Source: Sclerodactyla briareus (Eukaryota > Echinodermata > Holothuroidea > Dendrochirotida > Sclerodactylidae). Taken from it: 64,000 bases of DNA. The stretch is taken from positions 444,528 through 508,527 of the forward strand of contig JAODTK010005633.1 of assembly GCA_026419785.1 (NCBI GenBank). Direction: 5' to 3'. Numbering within the stretch: position 1 is the first letter of the stretch; every line of letters begins with the position of its first letter. The position numbers were made by a program, and so were the translations under genes. This document shows positions 46,601 through 58,779 of the stretch, piece by piece. The notes beneath the pieces were generated by a model. The model was not told the origin of the DNA, did no database searches, and saw nothing but the letters and a program-made list of their open reading frames with translations.

Positions 46601-47364
46601 GTATTCTTGAAACATGACACAATGCTGCCATTTGCCTTTCGATGCGTTTCGGGAAGCGCTTCATGACGCACCTCTGAAGAGCAACCCCATAGACACAATT
46701 GACAAATTAAGGCATCAATGAAAAGCGCTTGCAACTCATGATTCGGCGACTGGAGAGGGCGTCGAAATGAAGTATTGACTTAGTACAATGAACGTCGTAT
46801 CTGTTGGTGGGAGCTTTGAGAACGGTAATCTACTCCAGTCACACATTCTGATGATTGACCTAATGGTTGACCGTAACATTATAAAGCCGTGACGGTTCAC
46901 GTTGGTTGAGATTCATTGCACAGTATTCATTCGGGTTGTGTAGTAGGTTAGATGACCTTTTGGCACACGGAATGCGGTAGGCTCGTTCCATAGCCTATGG
47001 TAACTCACGGTAAAACCATTTCAAAAGTAAGAAGTTCGGATATAGTTTATCCAATTAACTCTGAAGTTGCATTTAGGTTTTACCATTGAATGCGATAAAT
47101 TATGGAGCTATGACGGTAAGGTAAAGCATTCGTGGTGACATTTCAATGTAATTGGTGTTGAACTTCGCCAAGTCCGTTTAGCCCTGCTCTTGCCTCGTTG
47201 GTAAGCCAGTAGTTCCAGGCGCGACTTAAGTCCATTTCCAATGATGTCGGAAACTTCGACGGCGTGTAAAAGTATGGGCCCCTTCCTCTGTCCAATGTTG
47301 ACGTAATGTGCTTATAGAAAGTTGGATGATATATGAGCACTTATATAGGTTGTCGACACTATAA

Positions 47365-47409
47365 CCCCCCCCCCCCCCCCCCCCCCCCCGCCCCCCCCCC
47401 CCCCCCCCC

Positions 47410-47444
<35 letters not shown>

Positions 47445-47466
47445 ACCTCCCCCCCCCCCCCCCCCT
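47365..47466. repeat. About 100 bp of almost pure C inside spacer 5
   Basis: C run with isolated G, A and T, placed between the spacer words GTCGACACTAT and GGCGGGTAATCACATA, where the other spacers have only 'catggcgt'. Most likely a sequencing or consensus artefact. Confidence 0.85.
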
Positions 47467-47776
47467 GGCGGGTAATCACATACCGACCATCACACGTGAC
47501 ATGCAGATGAAGTTTGTCGCCGTTTCCGTCACACAACGTCCCCGATGTCCCAATGCCTAAATAGAACGCTTTGTATAGGGGATATACAATCCCGCCCAAA
47601 ATTGTTGGAACACTGCAGCTACCAGCAGAAGAAGTTCTGTCAGTTCACGGTACACCTCCCCCCCCCCCTGTTCAAGGTTGGTCTCGTAGTCGACAAACCC
47701 TGCAAGTTTGAAAGAGAACAACATGAATAGGGGGTGCGGGGGAGGTTGTTGCCCAACTAATTTTGGCGGGGATGTA

Positions 47777-48270
47777 GATAGACTCGATTTCTGCAATGCC
47801 CTTTCACATACCTCACCAAGAAAGATCTCGGGATGCCTGCAACGCCTACAGAACAACGCGTGAGAGTCCATGTTTGCTGGGTTGATAGACGAGTGAGTGG
47901 CCCCCTTGATGACTTCAACTATCATGGTTACCCGTCTCTAGAGAGAAAGAAAACTTTTAAAATACGGACTGTAGTGTATAAATGTTGAATGCCCGCCCAG
48001 TCTATCTCTCCGGACTTCCTCCAGAGACATGTGCCTGCTCGGTTTCTGCGATCATCACATGATCGCGGAGATTGATCTCTACCCAAATCGCGTAAATCTG
48101 CTTTGGGTGAAAACGGTGTAATGTACTTTCCAGTCTCTTTGTGGAATGAGTGCCTGTTTGTCATCGAATGATCTGCTCCGTCCCCGTGACTCAAGTCAAT
48201 TGAAGTTATTTTATTATTAATTATTTGATATTCGGGCAATTTAGTTAGGTTTTTTTTATTATTATTATTA
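47777..48270 (+). mobile_element. 3' end of the L2-like LINE, right of the array
   Basis: Resumes the LINE at 'gatagactcgatttctgc' (the RLDFC step) and runs through the terminal (ATT)n at about 48250-48270, matching 35665-36180 with indels. With 39668-40701 it forms the LINE halves on either side of the array. Confidence 0.85.
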
Positions 48271-51200
48271 TTTAAACATTATCAAGTGGTTGTGGAAGTG
48301 AAAGATGTATGAATTGCATAAAGAGCAAGCATGTCCTAGAGACGGATGGTGCGAGAGTTCGACCACACGGATGTAATATTCCATTGCCGATGAAATTACT
48401 TTTAGTCTTCAAAATTTACGCCAAGGTGACTACCATAATTATATCATGAGCCAGAGTAGCGCTTCTTGGTAGAGTTTGAGAGGTATATAAAAATTACCTT
48501 CCCTCAGTTACAACAGTGACAAAGGAAGCACGTACATTGGAAACGTGTTACTCAGTGGAAAAAGACTCCCACGCAAGCCAGCCTGTCCTAGTGAAAGGTC
48601 GCGAACTCTAACTGTGTTTTTAGCTTCATGCTCACCCAAAGCCCAAATACGTCAAATGGTTTTCGAAGGGTTGAACCACTGTTCCCATCACAATAGCTGA
48701 GGTGCCTGCAAAGATCTGGGATCACCGACATGGAGGGACGCTAAAGGTCAATTTCGTTTATAATTTCTTCACAGTTTTCTTCCATTCTCTTATTTTTCTA
48801 GTGTGCATTCATGGCTCAAGTGTTTGCTGAAGATGTTCTGCATAAGTCTTTCTTTCTCTTTTTGTTTTTTTGGTTCAAACTGTTTAATTGTTATTTATTG
48901 TAAAGGGCCTTCAGTTAAGAGTAGCTTCCAGCTTAACTGAGTTTTCCCTCGGAAGAAAAATGAATAGGACCGTATTATACAGTCTGTGTTCGTGCCATGG
49001 GATTCACACTCTATATTGGGAATTGATTGAGGCATTTGTAGCAGTCACAATTGTGGGGATTTGCTGATCAATTGGTCATCGGTTTATGCTGTGCCAGGTG
49101 GCATCACAAATTTCACTGACTGAGGCCTCAAATCAACACAACAGTTCACAACTGCTTCCGTCTTTTATAGCAATACAAGCATATATAGTGACCGCCTGGC
49201 CAGCAAGGTTTTATTCCCGACGAAGGTCGAGTAATCTACGTAGCCACGATGTATTGTGTGTGTTGTGTGACGCATGGCTCGTAAACATGATTACTTGATC
49301 CCATCCGATTGGATGAAGCTCTTACTGGTCTGTGTGCCCATTCCCAGTACATGATCCTACTGTTTGGGGTCTTGTCAAACGTCATTTGAGGTCAAGAGAG
49401 GTCAAAGTCTGTAATCTCGTCAAACACGACTAAGTCAAGGATGCTGGTCTATAGAGTGATCTGTGATGGTATGCATAATTCTTAGGAGAAGACAAGGAGC
49501 TTGTGGTTTTTGGGAAGACCAGAAGAAAATTGTGAGCTTGGGAGTTGTTGAAAATGCTTGCTTGACCAACGTCAGGATCAGTCAAGGAATCACAAAGGCC
49601 TTTGGCTTCGGCTCCCGACTATCTCCAGTTTGGAGTGAGGGCCAAACATCGAAAATTTCACCACAGCACAAAAAACCACCATTTTCTCTCAACCGTAAGA
49701 AATTATCGAAATGTGAAACTGGAGAGAAGAGAAAACATTTTACTAGACATGTGCAGGCGGGTCACCCGCCGGAGCGTGTAGATCTCCACAGAAAACACCC
49801 TTTGTGGACATGTTTAGAGGGAGCACATCAACTATGTCCTTTGACATCCAGTTAAACCTGAAAATGCACGACACCGTTTTCAGGTCCAACTGTAGTCCAC
49901 ATCCCCAAAGTTTGCTTAAAGGCGAGGATAAAATTGGAAAAATAGATGAGTTCATGCGAATTTGACCTGTTGTGAACCCTGAAATGAGCTTTCATCTTGT
50001 TCGACTAAAACACAGTCCAATCGCTGAGTTTCTGTCCAAATCCCGACGGAAGTTGAAAATTGCGGAAAAACACCAATTCACTTCTGGTACCTTGAAATCA
50101 ACTCATGTAATCGGGACCAACTTTGTCCCTACCCCAAAGTTGTGTGAATCGGACCTAATTCGCTATTTCGCTGATTTTTTTTTATACAAATTTGACCTCC
50201 AATGAATCCCCGTCATGTTTTCGGAACTCGAAAATTTGTCCCCACACAACCAAGTGGGGGAGGGGGAGAATCGGTGCGCCACCACGACTAGGGGTCTTGG
50301 TTGAACAACTCACGGCGACGTCTTCCGTGAGTCGATTAAAATTTTTTAGGGTAGGGTTATGGGTGATATCATTGTATGGGATCGAAGTCAACAACCAGAG
50401 GGGAATATCAGAGGAAATAGTTGCTGTTTCTTCCTTAGCATCGTATCCACAGGTTCAGAACGGTTATTTGCGAGTATGACTGGTTGATGGAGCTATTGAT
50501 AAATAACAGATTTGGGATAGCTATCTTTAAGAGGAATCCCAGACAGGGTGCACACTCGGGTGTCGATAGTTAACGGGCATTTAGGCATTGATATAGCTAA
50601 CATTTTTTCAAGGCTCAAAGGATGGTAGCTTGTCGAAGAGGAGACAATTTTATGATTATCACGCAAGGGACGGCTCGGAATTGGACTGAGGTTTATATGA
50701 GCCACACAAGAGGATAACTGTATGCAGAAGTAGAAAGAGTGGGATTATGTCATGACAGTCTCGAATGTGCCCATGAAGAAAATAGGTACACCATATGATA
50801 TTGAATTGCGGTAGTTTCCAGCAAAAATCTGCACTTTAGATTTCCAACTAGCAATAAATATCATTTGGCGTAGGCGGCGGACATTTTGTTCCTAAGCGGT
50901 GCCTGTATTCTGGACATCGACAAGGTCTCATTGGAAATGCCCAAGTTTGCCCCATGCCAATTAACATGTTACGCAAGAAAAAGCAAAAACGTTAAATGGG
51001 CCTATAAGTTAAAACGGAAGCGATCACAGCGATGGTCAGATCCAAAATCAACAATGGCTGCAAGGGAGTCGGTTTGGCGGGGAAAAATATTCAAATGGCC
51101 GGCGATGAAGTCCGGGGGGCAAAAACAGAATTGATCGGGGGAAAAAGGGGGATCGTCATGTTACAGAAACAAGGAAAAACAAGAACGAGGATAAAGCATC

Positions 51201-51665
51201 GGAAAGAAGTTGAAAAAGGGGGGATCCAAGCTACGAAAACGGCCCGAAAAACGCATATTTCATGAATAAACTTACGAGAATAAAACTCACATTGCGTCAG
51301 GTTGCAGGTGCCACAATGCGAGGCGAAGTTGGTCTGAACTGATCTCCAGCTTCTAAATGTGCAACACATGAAAAATGTAAGAAGCGCCCGGCCGGGGGGT
51401 CCCATGCATGGAACTATAGTGTAAGTAGGAGGCAATGGCAGGCAAGGCATGAGAATATTGGAGAAGAGGAATCCACGGGCGAGTTCACCAAAGTAATTAT
51501 AGTGATTAATTTGTTCTCTATAATAGCCCAGCAAACATACCGGGCGTTGTTACTCTAACCCAAATTTTTTACGAGACTTTAAGCTCGTATGCGGCAGTAT
51601 TTGAAACATACACTTTACAGTGATACAAGATTTAGGAATCCTTAATTAGACATGTTTTGTGGAAG
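48271..51665. repeat. Duplicated LINE flank, unit 2 (noisy copy of 36181-39667)
   Basis: Same order of words as unit 1 throughout, including AGGTCA-bearing repeats at 49380-50110 and the end word CATGTTTTGTGGA (51651-51663). At that point unit 1 jumps to the repeat of its start and this copy continues into unique DNA. Differences are mainly one-base indels. Confidence 0.85.
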
Positions 51666-52510
51666 TACTCACTAGTAATTGGCTCATTTTGCAGGAGAAT
51701 AATTCCTCCCTTCATTAGTTTCGTGAAAATGTTCGATTAACAGAAACTACCGTAGTGTTACTCTACCCGAAATGTATGTATGCAGCTGTGTAGCGCCATG
51801 AATATCACGCAAAAAGTGGGCAATCGCCCATTCAGCACAAAGGCGATTGCACTTTCAATGCAAGAGTTCAGCGGAGGCCTGGCATTGAGGCCTAGCGAAG
51901 TACCAAAACATGACGTCGTTATCTGACCAGTTCTTCGCATACCAAGCGTCAGTTCAGTATGTGTTATTTAGTTGATGTTGACCACCGGGGCAAGTCCCTT
52001 GGCGCGAGCGAACGTCAGTCTCCAAATTCAATGATCACCAAACGCGCGAATAAGCGGCAAAAAAAGTGAGTCCCCAGGAATTCAAAATGCCTGCTATTGG
52101 AGCAGTCTGACGACATAAACTTCTCCCAGGATTTAATCATGAAGAACGGCGGTGCCAAGTTTAAGAAACGGGGACTATGCGTTGAAGATGAAGAGTAGAG
52201 CGATTAGACTAGAGGTAAAGTGTGTTTCAAGGACGAGGCCGCCGGCGGAGGAGGAGACGGCGGCACAGCCAAGCCATTAATACCCCGGAAAAAACTAGAG
52301 GGACAGGAATAAAGTATATATAACATGGTGGGTGATGAAACAGCAAACTGCATGTCAAACCATATCACGTTGTATATAGGTACGCCCGTACACTGGTTTC
52401 CACTACTGTCTCGGCAAAAAAAAACATGACGGAAACCCTACAATATGACTATACAAAACTGAGTCCGTGAAATGACTCTACTTTCTTGAGTCACAACTTG
52501 TGGCCTAATT
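51666..52510. other. Unrecognised intergenic DNA
   Basis: No gene recognised. A GGC/GGAGGA-rich patch lies near 52235-52265. Base quality appears normal again by here. Confidence 0.45.
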
Positions 52511-52709
52511 TTATTATCTCAACGGTCCCGAAGGGCCAGGAGAGATATAAGTAAACTTGCCATTTCACCTAGATTTACTGTGCGGTTGCCATAGCAAACG
52601 GTTTGCTATGGTAACCATAGTGGTGGTTACGTACTATCCACGGAGGGGTACCTTATGGTGAGGTGCCTAGGGTGGTCGGGTGGTCCAGCAATGAGGTGCA
52701 CTGCAAAAG
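52511..52709 (+). repeat. Dispersed repeat, copy 2 (copy 1 at 3061-3265)
   Basis: Same start ATCTCAACGGTCCCGAAGGG and same palindrome (CCATAGCAAACGG-type, slightly altered) as the copy at 3 kb. The flanks differ: a (GT)n run follows copy 1, while unique sequence follows here. Confidence 0.75.
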
Positions 52710-53364
52710 GTGTTAGTGAGGTTCATGTTTAGGTGTGGTACCGAGAGATTTTGGATTAGGGAATTGGAATTTAATGATAATTACCCCCCCACCCTAACCC
52801 GTTCCTAATTCCTAACATTTAATCTCATACATCCAGTTAAACATGGCTGTACATTATACATCATGCCAATTTAGTCTAGCCTTGGCCTAATGTTAAAGCT
52901 ACCAGTGTGAATTTACCTCTTCAAGCAACAGTCATAATAGCCAAGGCCTAGGCTTAGGCTATTACGAGTATACTATATAGCCTAGGCCTAGCCTAAGTTA
53001 CTTGAACTCCACATTGAGTGTTTTCCCCTAGTCAAATACTGTAATTGGCCACACATAGCACTGGTAACCTACACTTCACACCCTGTTTCTGAGCCCAGAG
53101 CACGTTATTACCAGGTATACTCCACTCTCCGTTTTGAATCTAACAACCAATTTTCCAGACGCAGTCTGAGGCTGACCACTGATGTTTCGTACTGATGACT
53201 GCCTGAAGTTGCGTGAAGTTAGCGAAACTTTGAGACATGCAGTCACAGGAGATTCTCACATCATATAGACATGGATGTTTTGGGTATAAATACATCAACT
53301 GCTTGCCCAGATTCATGTCATTTTACATTGCACAGCCGAAGGTGTTTTTCCGAATAAGGGCAGA
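52710..53364. other. Unrecognised DNA with AGGCCTA palindromic words
   Basis: Around 52925-53000 the words TAATAGCC, AGGCCTAGGC and GGCTATTA form a palindromic cluster. No gene recognised. Confidence 0.4.
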
Positions 53365-53637
53365 ATGGATCCAGCTAAGAGGGTAACCCCCAATTTGGCC
53401 AAAAAGCGAAAACATTATGGGTCTATTTTTTTGGAGGGGAACACTGCGGATGTACATCAGGTGTCAAGGTGGTGTGCTGCTTTATTCAGTGTTATCCCTC
53501 GAGAGAAAATCAAAAATGACAGCACACCCCGGAGGTCAAATGAAAAACTCAAGAACGGAAGTGGTGGAAGAAGGGAAAAAGCAAGAAGATATAGTGGAAC
53601 TTGCCCTCAAAATCCAGTAAAGTTGGGAATAAATTGA
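53365..53637 (+). CDS. Hypothetical 90-codon frame, unknown
   Basis: An ATG frame of 90 codons with a very basic, charged product (KRKHYG near its start, RRSNEKLKN and GRREKARRY near its end) and a stop at 53635-53637. I do not recognise it. It has no signal peptide, membrane segment or zinc-binding pattern. An alternative overlapping frame of 67 codons (53417-53620) is equally open, which lowers confidence. It could be an exon of an unknown gene or a chance frame. Confidence 0.15.
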   Translation: MDPAKRVTPNLAKKRKHYGSIFLEGNTADVHQVSRWCAALFSVIPREKIKNDSTPRRSNEKLKNGSGGRREKARRYSGTCPQNPVKLGIN

Positions 53638-55176
53638 ATAATTCAGAATCTATGTACGGGGAAGCCTGCTTTTTATGACGCCTCTCATAGTTAGAGGTCA
53701 CCTTACTCCTCCCACTCCACCCCGGGATGTAGAATGCCTACTATTTGAAAGACTTAAAGGACACTTACAGGCTTGCATGGATACAGCAGAGCGTTATATT
53801 GTGGTGAATGGAAAACGGTATCTGTAGGTCCAAACCCCACTTCAATAGGATATTCTTATGTGGATTATTGGCCCTTCAAAGTTTGGGCCATTGAGCAGAG
53901 AAATTGGGAGAATCCCAATTGCGCAATGACGCATGACGTCACACATGGACAACACAGGAAATTATGTTATGTATTTGATTGTTTCATCGTGTTGAATAAG
54001 TCAACATTTCTGCAGAAGTTTGATGTATCCTTTCTCTCACCAAAGTAACATCAGCACCTACCAACCCATTCACAGCCACCCTCCTCCAATAGAATAAATG
54101 CTTTTCGAAGTGAAATTAATGTTTGAATTTCAATGGAAAACAAAGAATGCTTGCAGGGTTGTGCAAGTATGACATCAATTTATTATTGCATGATGGGATG
54201 CATTTCGATCTTGCGCAATACACATGCTTCACAATACACAAACTTCAAATGACTATAACTCCGAGGCAGAGAGTCCTCTGAACTTCCGGTTTGGACTGAC
54301 GCATTCAGGTTTTATCCAGCTGTAAATTAGCCCCGTGTATAAAATCATACCTGCAGTTGTCCGTTAAAAGAGACCCGAGGTTCTTTTTCTCAGTATGTAA
54401 GATCGACACAAGGGAATGTTGGCCCGTTAAAGAACGATAGCGAAGAGATTATTACTACAGAGAATGGTATTCATTAATTCTTCTGCCAGGTTCTCCCCAT
54501 TTAGCAGGAGCTACTTATTTTCAATGAGGGAGGTGACAGATTATTGAATATTGTAAAAATTCTCATGCCCAGTAAGAAACCACCAAACAATATCAACAAC
54601 AGTTGCAACGCAACTTGACAGATTAATGAACTAGTCGGAGAAAAGAGCTCATAAAATTATTCGTAAAACAATGTCCAGTCATTCATTTTGGTTATGGTCT
54701 ATATGGGAATCTATTTTAGCGATACTCAAGGAAAGGAAATGAATTGAAATCAACAGATGAGGAGAAGAATCTCGGAGTGTGTGAATTGTTTTCCTGGAAT
54801 GTCAGAATGACAGTAGTTGATGTCAGCACGAAGAAAAAGAAAACACAAACCAAAAAAAGTGTATAATGATGAAGGGATTGTTAGTTGACATGAGGCACGT
54901 TGGGAGTATGAAGCCGGTTCGGTGTGAGTTAAGCTAATGCTCTCTATATTTTGTCAGGTGTGGGTGGATACACTGACACTCCATATATGTGCATCCTGCA
55001 TATTGACCACTCACACTACTCCCGTGTATGGTTTAAGAAGCTCTTCTACAACATGCAGAGTATAAATGCATAGGTGGTACAAAATTGGAGATCTCCATAC
55101 AGTTGTAGCATGAAGTCTCAATATTCAGTGAAGTTGTTCCAGCCTGATAGACAATAGACACAGTAATATAAGGAAC
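53638..55176. other. Unrecognised intergenic DNA
   Basis: No domain recognised. A CRE-like ATGACGTCACA word lies near 53934. Confidence 0.45.
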
Positions 55177-55596
55177 GTGAGGCACACTTTGGGGGGGGGG
55201 GGGTTGAAATCACCATGCTATCATACTCGTCAGTACCTCTATCCTCGCTATACTAATTTAGCCATATCAATATTGACGATAACCAAGGGAAATTCCAAGA
55301 AGATTCGGATGAGGAGAACGGGATTAAAATGGAGGGAAAAATGTCTACACAGTATCTGGGAAAACATTAAACAATTGTCAGAGAAGACGATTACAAGCCA
55401 AACACTGCGCACACTCAGAAAAACTCAGGGAGGAAGGGATAGTCAACAGGGTCACAAGACCATTGGTCCATGCAGAAGGCGAGCGCCATTCTCCCAAGAG
55501 CTCATTGCTGACGAAGCGAGCAGGAGACGTGATGGGCATCCAAGTAAATCCGATAGAACCTGTCTTCTAGACCTACCAGACCACATGCTGCTCTAA
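55177..55596 (+). CDS. Hypothetical 139-codon frame, unknown
   Basis: A plus-strand ATG frame starting just before a G run (55189-55203). The product is basic, Arg/Lys/Thr-rich (KKIRMRRTGLKWREK), with no recognised domain or membrane segment. There is no homologous second copy in the window to test conservation. Probably chance or a retroelement remnant. Confidence 0.15.
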   Translation: MRHTLGGGGLKSPCYHTRQYLYPRYTNLAISILTITKGNSKKIRMRRTGLKWREKCLHSIWENIKQLSEKTITSQTLRTLRKTQGGRDSQQGHKTIGPCRRRAPFSQELIADEASRRRDGHPSKSDRTCLLDLPDHMLL

Positions 55597-56365
55597 CGGA
55601 TAGCCAGTGAAAATTAATTTGGTGCACTATTTTGAATGTGTTTTACATAAGAAAAGTGCAGATGGCGGAGTAGCTCACCCATCAGTTCGTAGTCGTCGAA
55701 TGTGAAGCTACTTTCAATTGTCTTGAATGATATCCGTCTAGTTCCTCGACTATTTGAGGGGTTGTTATGATTTGAGCTATTTGTTGTTATATGTCAGGGC
55801 ATGACTACTTTTGAACCATTGTATGGGAATTTATGAAAGGGGTGCATGGCCCAAGCGGACCCCAAATCCTACAAAACGGGGTTGTTTTCAGCCTCAATGC
55901 AGCTATTTCAATCGGGCCGAAACCTTTATCAATCTGGAACTATGATGTTAGGATAATATTGGAATGTGATAGTCAAAATCTATTTGGCATGGAGACTAAC
56001 TGTTATACATCAAGGTGATCCTGTAATTAGTACTTGACACAAGAAGAAAGAAAATTCCAGGATTACCGGAAATGCAGATTGTCAATCATGTTCTTCTTTC
56101 ATCGCCTCTCACAACAGGCAGCGACTGGAATGAAAAAAAACTCATATTAATCTACGTTCCACTCATTCAAGGTGACTTTGTGATAGAAAACAACATCGAT
56201 TTCCACAACATTATACCTCCACACTGAACAGAATTCTTCTTCATTTCTGCCCTTGGTTTGGTGTTCCGGAGAAGACGAGCACTCGACTATTATATCTCTA
56301 CTCGATAATAAAGCTCTCCTATTATAAGCATACTACTATACCATATTACATGTATTACCGTTATC
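55597..56365. other. Unrecognised DNA downstream of the LTR element
   Basis: No gene recognised. The last bases (ttatc, 56361-56365) adjoin the LTR and could be one half of a target duplication whose partner cannot be seen. Confidence 0.4.
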
Positions 56366-57186
56366 TGTTATCGTGCTAAACAGAGTGGTGCATTTTAGAA
56401 GATTTGGAAAAACACGAAACATCGGACATGAGGATGGATTAGATATAAAGGAAAATAATTCGGTTATAGAAATCTCGACACTGCATAGATGTGACTGAAA
56501 ATAGTATAAAGATACATTATAGTGGTGGGAAGGGAGGAGAGTCGCCAGTCGCCAGCGGTCCGTTCCAACGAGGAGTACAAGCGGGCGCGGACCGGTAAGT
56601 AGGATCCTCTCGTCACGGCGCGTCGCTAAATAGGTGGGTACACGATGGAGCCGTCGTCGAACCCGGCGGTTTATAATTGTAGAGGCGTCAAAACGGCGGT
56701 AGTTGTAAGAAAGCGTCGAACTCAGCTGTACTGTCGAACTCAGCGTCGAAATGTATAGGGCGGTCGAACTCGGCTTGTACTTGAAAATAACGGTAGTCAG
56801 CAGTCCCAGACTCATGGCTGGACTGGATGTGATTGTGGTAAACCGGGAGTCGACCCGTAACGGAAGTCGAAGATGAGCATAGTACATAAAACTATGCAAT
56901 GTAACAAGCATTAGTTAAAATCGAAGAGAGCGTGGTAAGGCGGACCGTTTCTTATATATAACAGTTCGGCGCATCGGTCTGGCACGCCGACCGGGCCATA
57001 TAATTAAAAAGATGTGTGTTGTTTGATCCAGCAGACACCGATCGGCGTATCGATCAGGGCCGGGTTCAATAGAGAAAAAAAAAAAAATAATCCTCGGACT
57101 TGGGTACGGATGCCGAAGGAAAAACTTCAGTTGATGCGGCGCAGAGTAGTAGAGTAGTTAAAAACGGTTAGCCTTTTTCGTAAACA
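56366..57186 (-). repeat. Long terminal repeat (3' LTR), 821 bp
   Basis: On the minus strand the LTR starts TGTTTACG at 57186 and ends at 56366 with CGATAACA, giving TG...CA ends. It is matched along its whole length by 62343-63161. Shared internal words include TTATATATAAGAAACGG-type TATA sequence, GACTACCGTTATTT, CGTCACGGCGCG-type steps (inverted here) and 'tcgagatttctata'. It lies just downstream of the polypurine tract of the pol region. Confidence 0.88.
56951..56961 (-). promoter_or_regulatory. LTR TATA box
   Basis: TTATATATAAG on the minus strand inside the LTR. The other LTR has TATATAAAG-type sequence at about 62943-62952. Position and orientation fit the retrotransposon's own promoter. 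Activity is not implied. Confidence 0.55.
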
Positions 57187-57205
57187 CTCCCCACTAAGGA
57201 AAAGG
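57187..57205 (-). other. Polypurine tract before the 3' LTR
   Basis: Minus-strand AGTGGGGAGTG immediately before the LTR start, the plus-strand priming site of LTR retrotransposons. The equivalent site in the other copy (63162-63173) reads AGTGGGGGAGTGG. Confidence 0.7.
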
Positions 57206-57249
57206 TTTACTTTGTCAGAAAAAGCTTTTGGAAAAATTAACAGCTTTTT

Positions 57250-57700
57250 AAGCCTCTTAAAAAACATTAGATAATGAGGCCTACAACTCATACCCTTGAT
57301 AATGCATCTGGGTAATGTTATCCTTGCCTGGAATGTGAGTAATATGAAATTATATGCCTGTAAGAATAAACTCCTATAGTAACTCTGATTCTTGTTTCTC
57401 ATCTTTTCAACTAGTCAATGGATTATGATCCGTTAACAACTCAATGGAAATGTGGAGGGTTGGTAGTCCTAAGGTATACATCAAAATGTGCAATCCAACA
57501 ATTAAAAGAGCTAACGGTCCCTTTTTGACGGTAGCCTAGTTTCTCTGGACGAAGTAAACTTCTGAGAAAAAGAATCATTACTGGTGTTCTAACCGATACT
57601 ATAAAGATTGTATGAGAATGGCTCCCACACCGCCTGCACTGCATTAAGTGCCAACTTAAATTGCTCTGAAAAGTTTGGAGCTTTCAAAAACTGGCTAATC
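57250..57700 (-). pseudogene. RNase H domain of the Gmr1-like element (broken)
   Basis: RNase H removes the RNA strand of the RNA-DNA hybrid made during reverse transcription. In broken minus-strand frames: HFDVYLRTTNPP at about 57495-57455, then MRNKNQSYYRSLFLQAYNFIL at about 57402-57340, where gypsy RNase H domains have 'M-x-x-KNQRLLRWSLxLQEY'. ITLPRCIIKGMSC follows, the position of the D-x-x-ADALSR end of the domain. The expected next gene in ordinary Ty3/gypsy elements, integrase, is absent. The polypurine tract and LTR follow directly. Confidence 0.8.
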
Positions 57701-58640
57701 AAAATATAGCTTTGATCTTGTCAAATTGCAATGTGGCACTCTCTGTCCATGAAAACACTTGTATTTTTACACAGGAGATTTGTAAGTGGGAGACACCACG
57801 TCGAAAAGTTTCGACAGATCAGACAGATCCTCCTGTCGTAACTACAATGCCAGAAAACAGCATATTAAGCATTCTTTTGTTTGTTGGAGCAGAGTATTTC
57901 TCAATCGCTTTCAACCTTGCCTTTATGGGTTTTGGTGAACGGTCCCTTGACAACACCACGTGACCAGAAAACGAACGTGAACATGGGCGATCTCACTTGA
58001 GCCAAATTGACTGTCAAGTTAGCTTCTGTTAACTTCTCAAAGAGTATCTGGATACTATTTACATGTTCTCCCACGAACTACTGAAAAAAAAAAAACAAAT
58101 ATATCATCAAGGACACTCGCAATTCTCTAGATCGGAAGGAATACTGTTACATAAACGCTTGAAACGTTGCGGGCAGTTTTTTCCAAAGGCATAACTTTAT
58201 ATTGGTGCAAAAGGCCATATGGAGAGTGACAATGCAGAAGCATACCCTTTCGCCCGCTCAGTGAGTGGATAGCCCCAGTATCCCTGGAGTAGTCGAATTC
58301 GCACACTTCGCATTGCCAATTATGTCTATGCAATCGTCCATCGTGGGATTAGGATAAGAATTTGACGGGAGACCGCATTAACCTTGCGGTAATACGTACA
58401 AAAATCTGTAAAATACATCGTTTGAAACTAAACTACATGGGGATGACCACTCACTGTCACTTGGCTCGAACATATCATGATCCAAAATATACTACTTCCT
58501 TGCGCAAACATTTGCAACTTCGAGGGTTCATTCCGATAGGGGTGTTGCTTGATGGGTGCAGCATCACTCACTTCAACATCATGGAAGGTAATCCGTTCTG
58601 TCGGGCTTCGGCTCTCAGAGAATAAATGTTGGATACTAAG
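57700..58640 (-). pseudogene. Reverse transcriptase domain of the Gmr1-like element (broken)
   Basis: RT copies the element's RNA into DNA. Minus-strand blocks in order: FHDVEVSDAAPIKQHPYR at about 58583-58530, YRKVNAVS-like near 58400, and HQYKVMPL near 58190, matching 'GLYQYKVMPFG' of gypsy RTs. The catalytic region LDDIFVF follows, its two aspartate codons at 58103-58108. Then come PIKARLKAIEKYSAPTNKR at about 57925-57865 and VFSWTESATLQFDKIKAIF near 57750-57700, the RT to RNase H connection. At least six frame breaks and an A/T run interrupt it. The gene is dead, but the domain order is clear. Confidence 0.87.
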
Positions 58641-58779
58641 CACCAAGAAGTTACTTGCTCTCTCCTGACCCAACGCAAAGACCCCCCAATTTTATCGTCA
58701 AGATTAGAAAGTACATCCGAATTGTTTACTTTAATGCACATTTCGGGTCATTGTAACTCTGATCCCTGTAACCTCAGTC

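Larger units (their letters stand above)
40702..47776. mobile_element. Array of six inverted-repeat units (E) and five spacers (S) inserted in a LINE
   Basis: Pattern E-S-E-S-E-S-E-S-E-S-E. The array starts and ends with an E unit and sits between the LINE words 'ggtcacctc' and 'gactcgatttctgc'. The uninterrupted site is seen at 35653-35678, where the two are joined by TA (ATC-TA-GAC). This implies insertion of the whole array at a TA, with TA at each outer end. Period is about 1.31-1.45 kb. E units: 40702-40892, 42044-42235, 43356-43667, 44819-45016, 46145-46344 and 47585-47776. The sequence is very noisy (one-base indels, C and G runs). Confidence 0.85.

Noticed and set aside
47312..47599. 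Poly-Gly / poly-Pro frames
   Set aside because: Product of a C run of about 100 bases that is probably an artefact.
40702..47776. CRISPR-like array of repeats and spacers
   Set aside because: Repeats are about 190 bp foldbacks and the spacers are similar to one another, in a eukaryotic context. This is a tandem transposon-derived array.
56336..56911. 191-codon minus-strand frame
   Set aside because: Lies inside the LTR; no domain, and the other LTR copy does not keep the frame.
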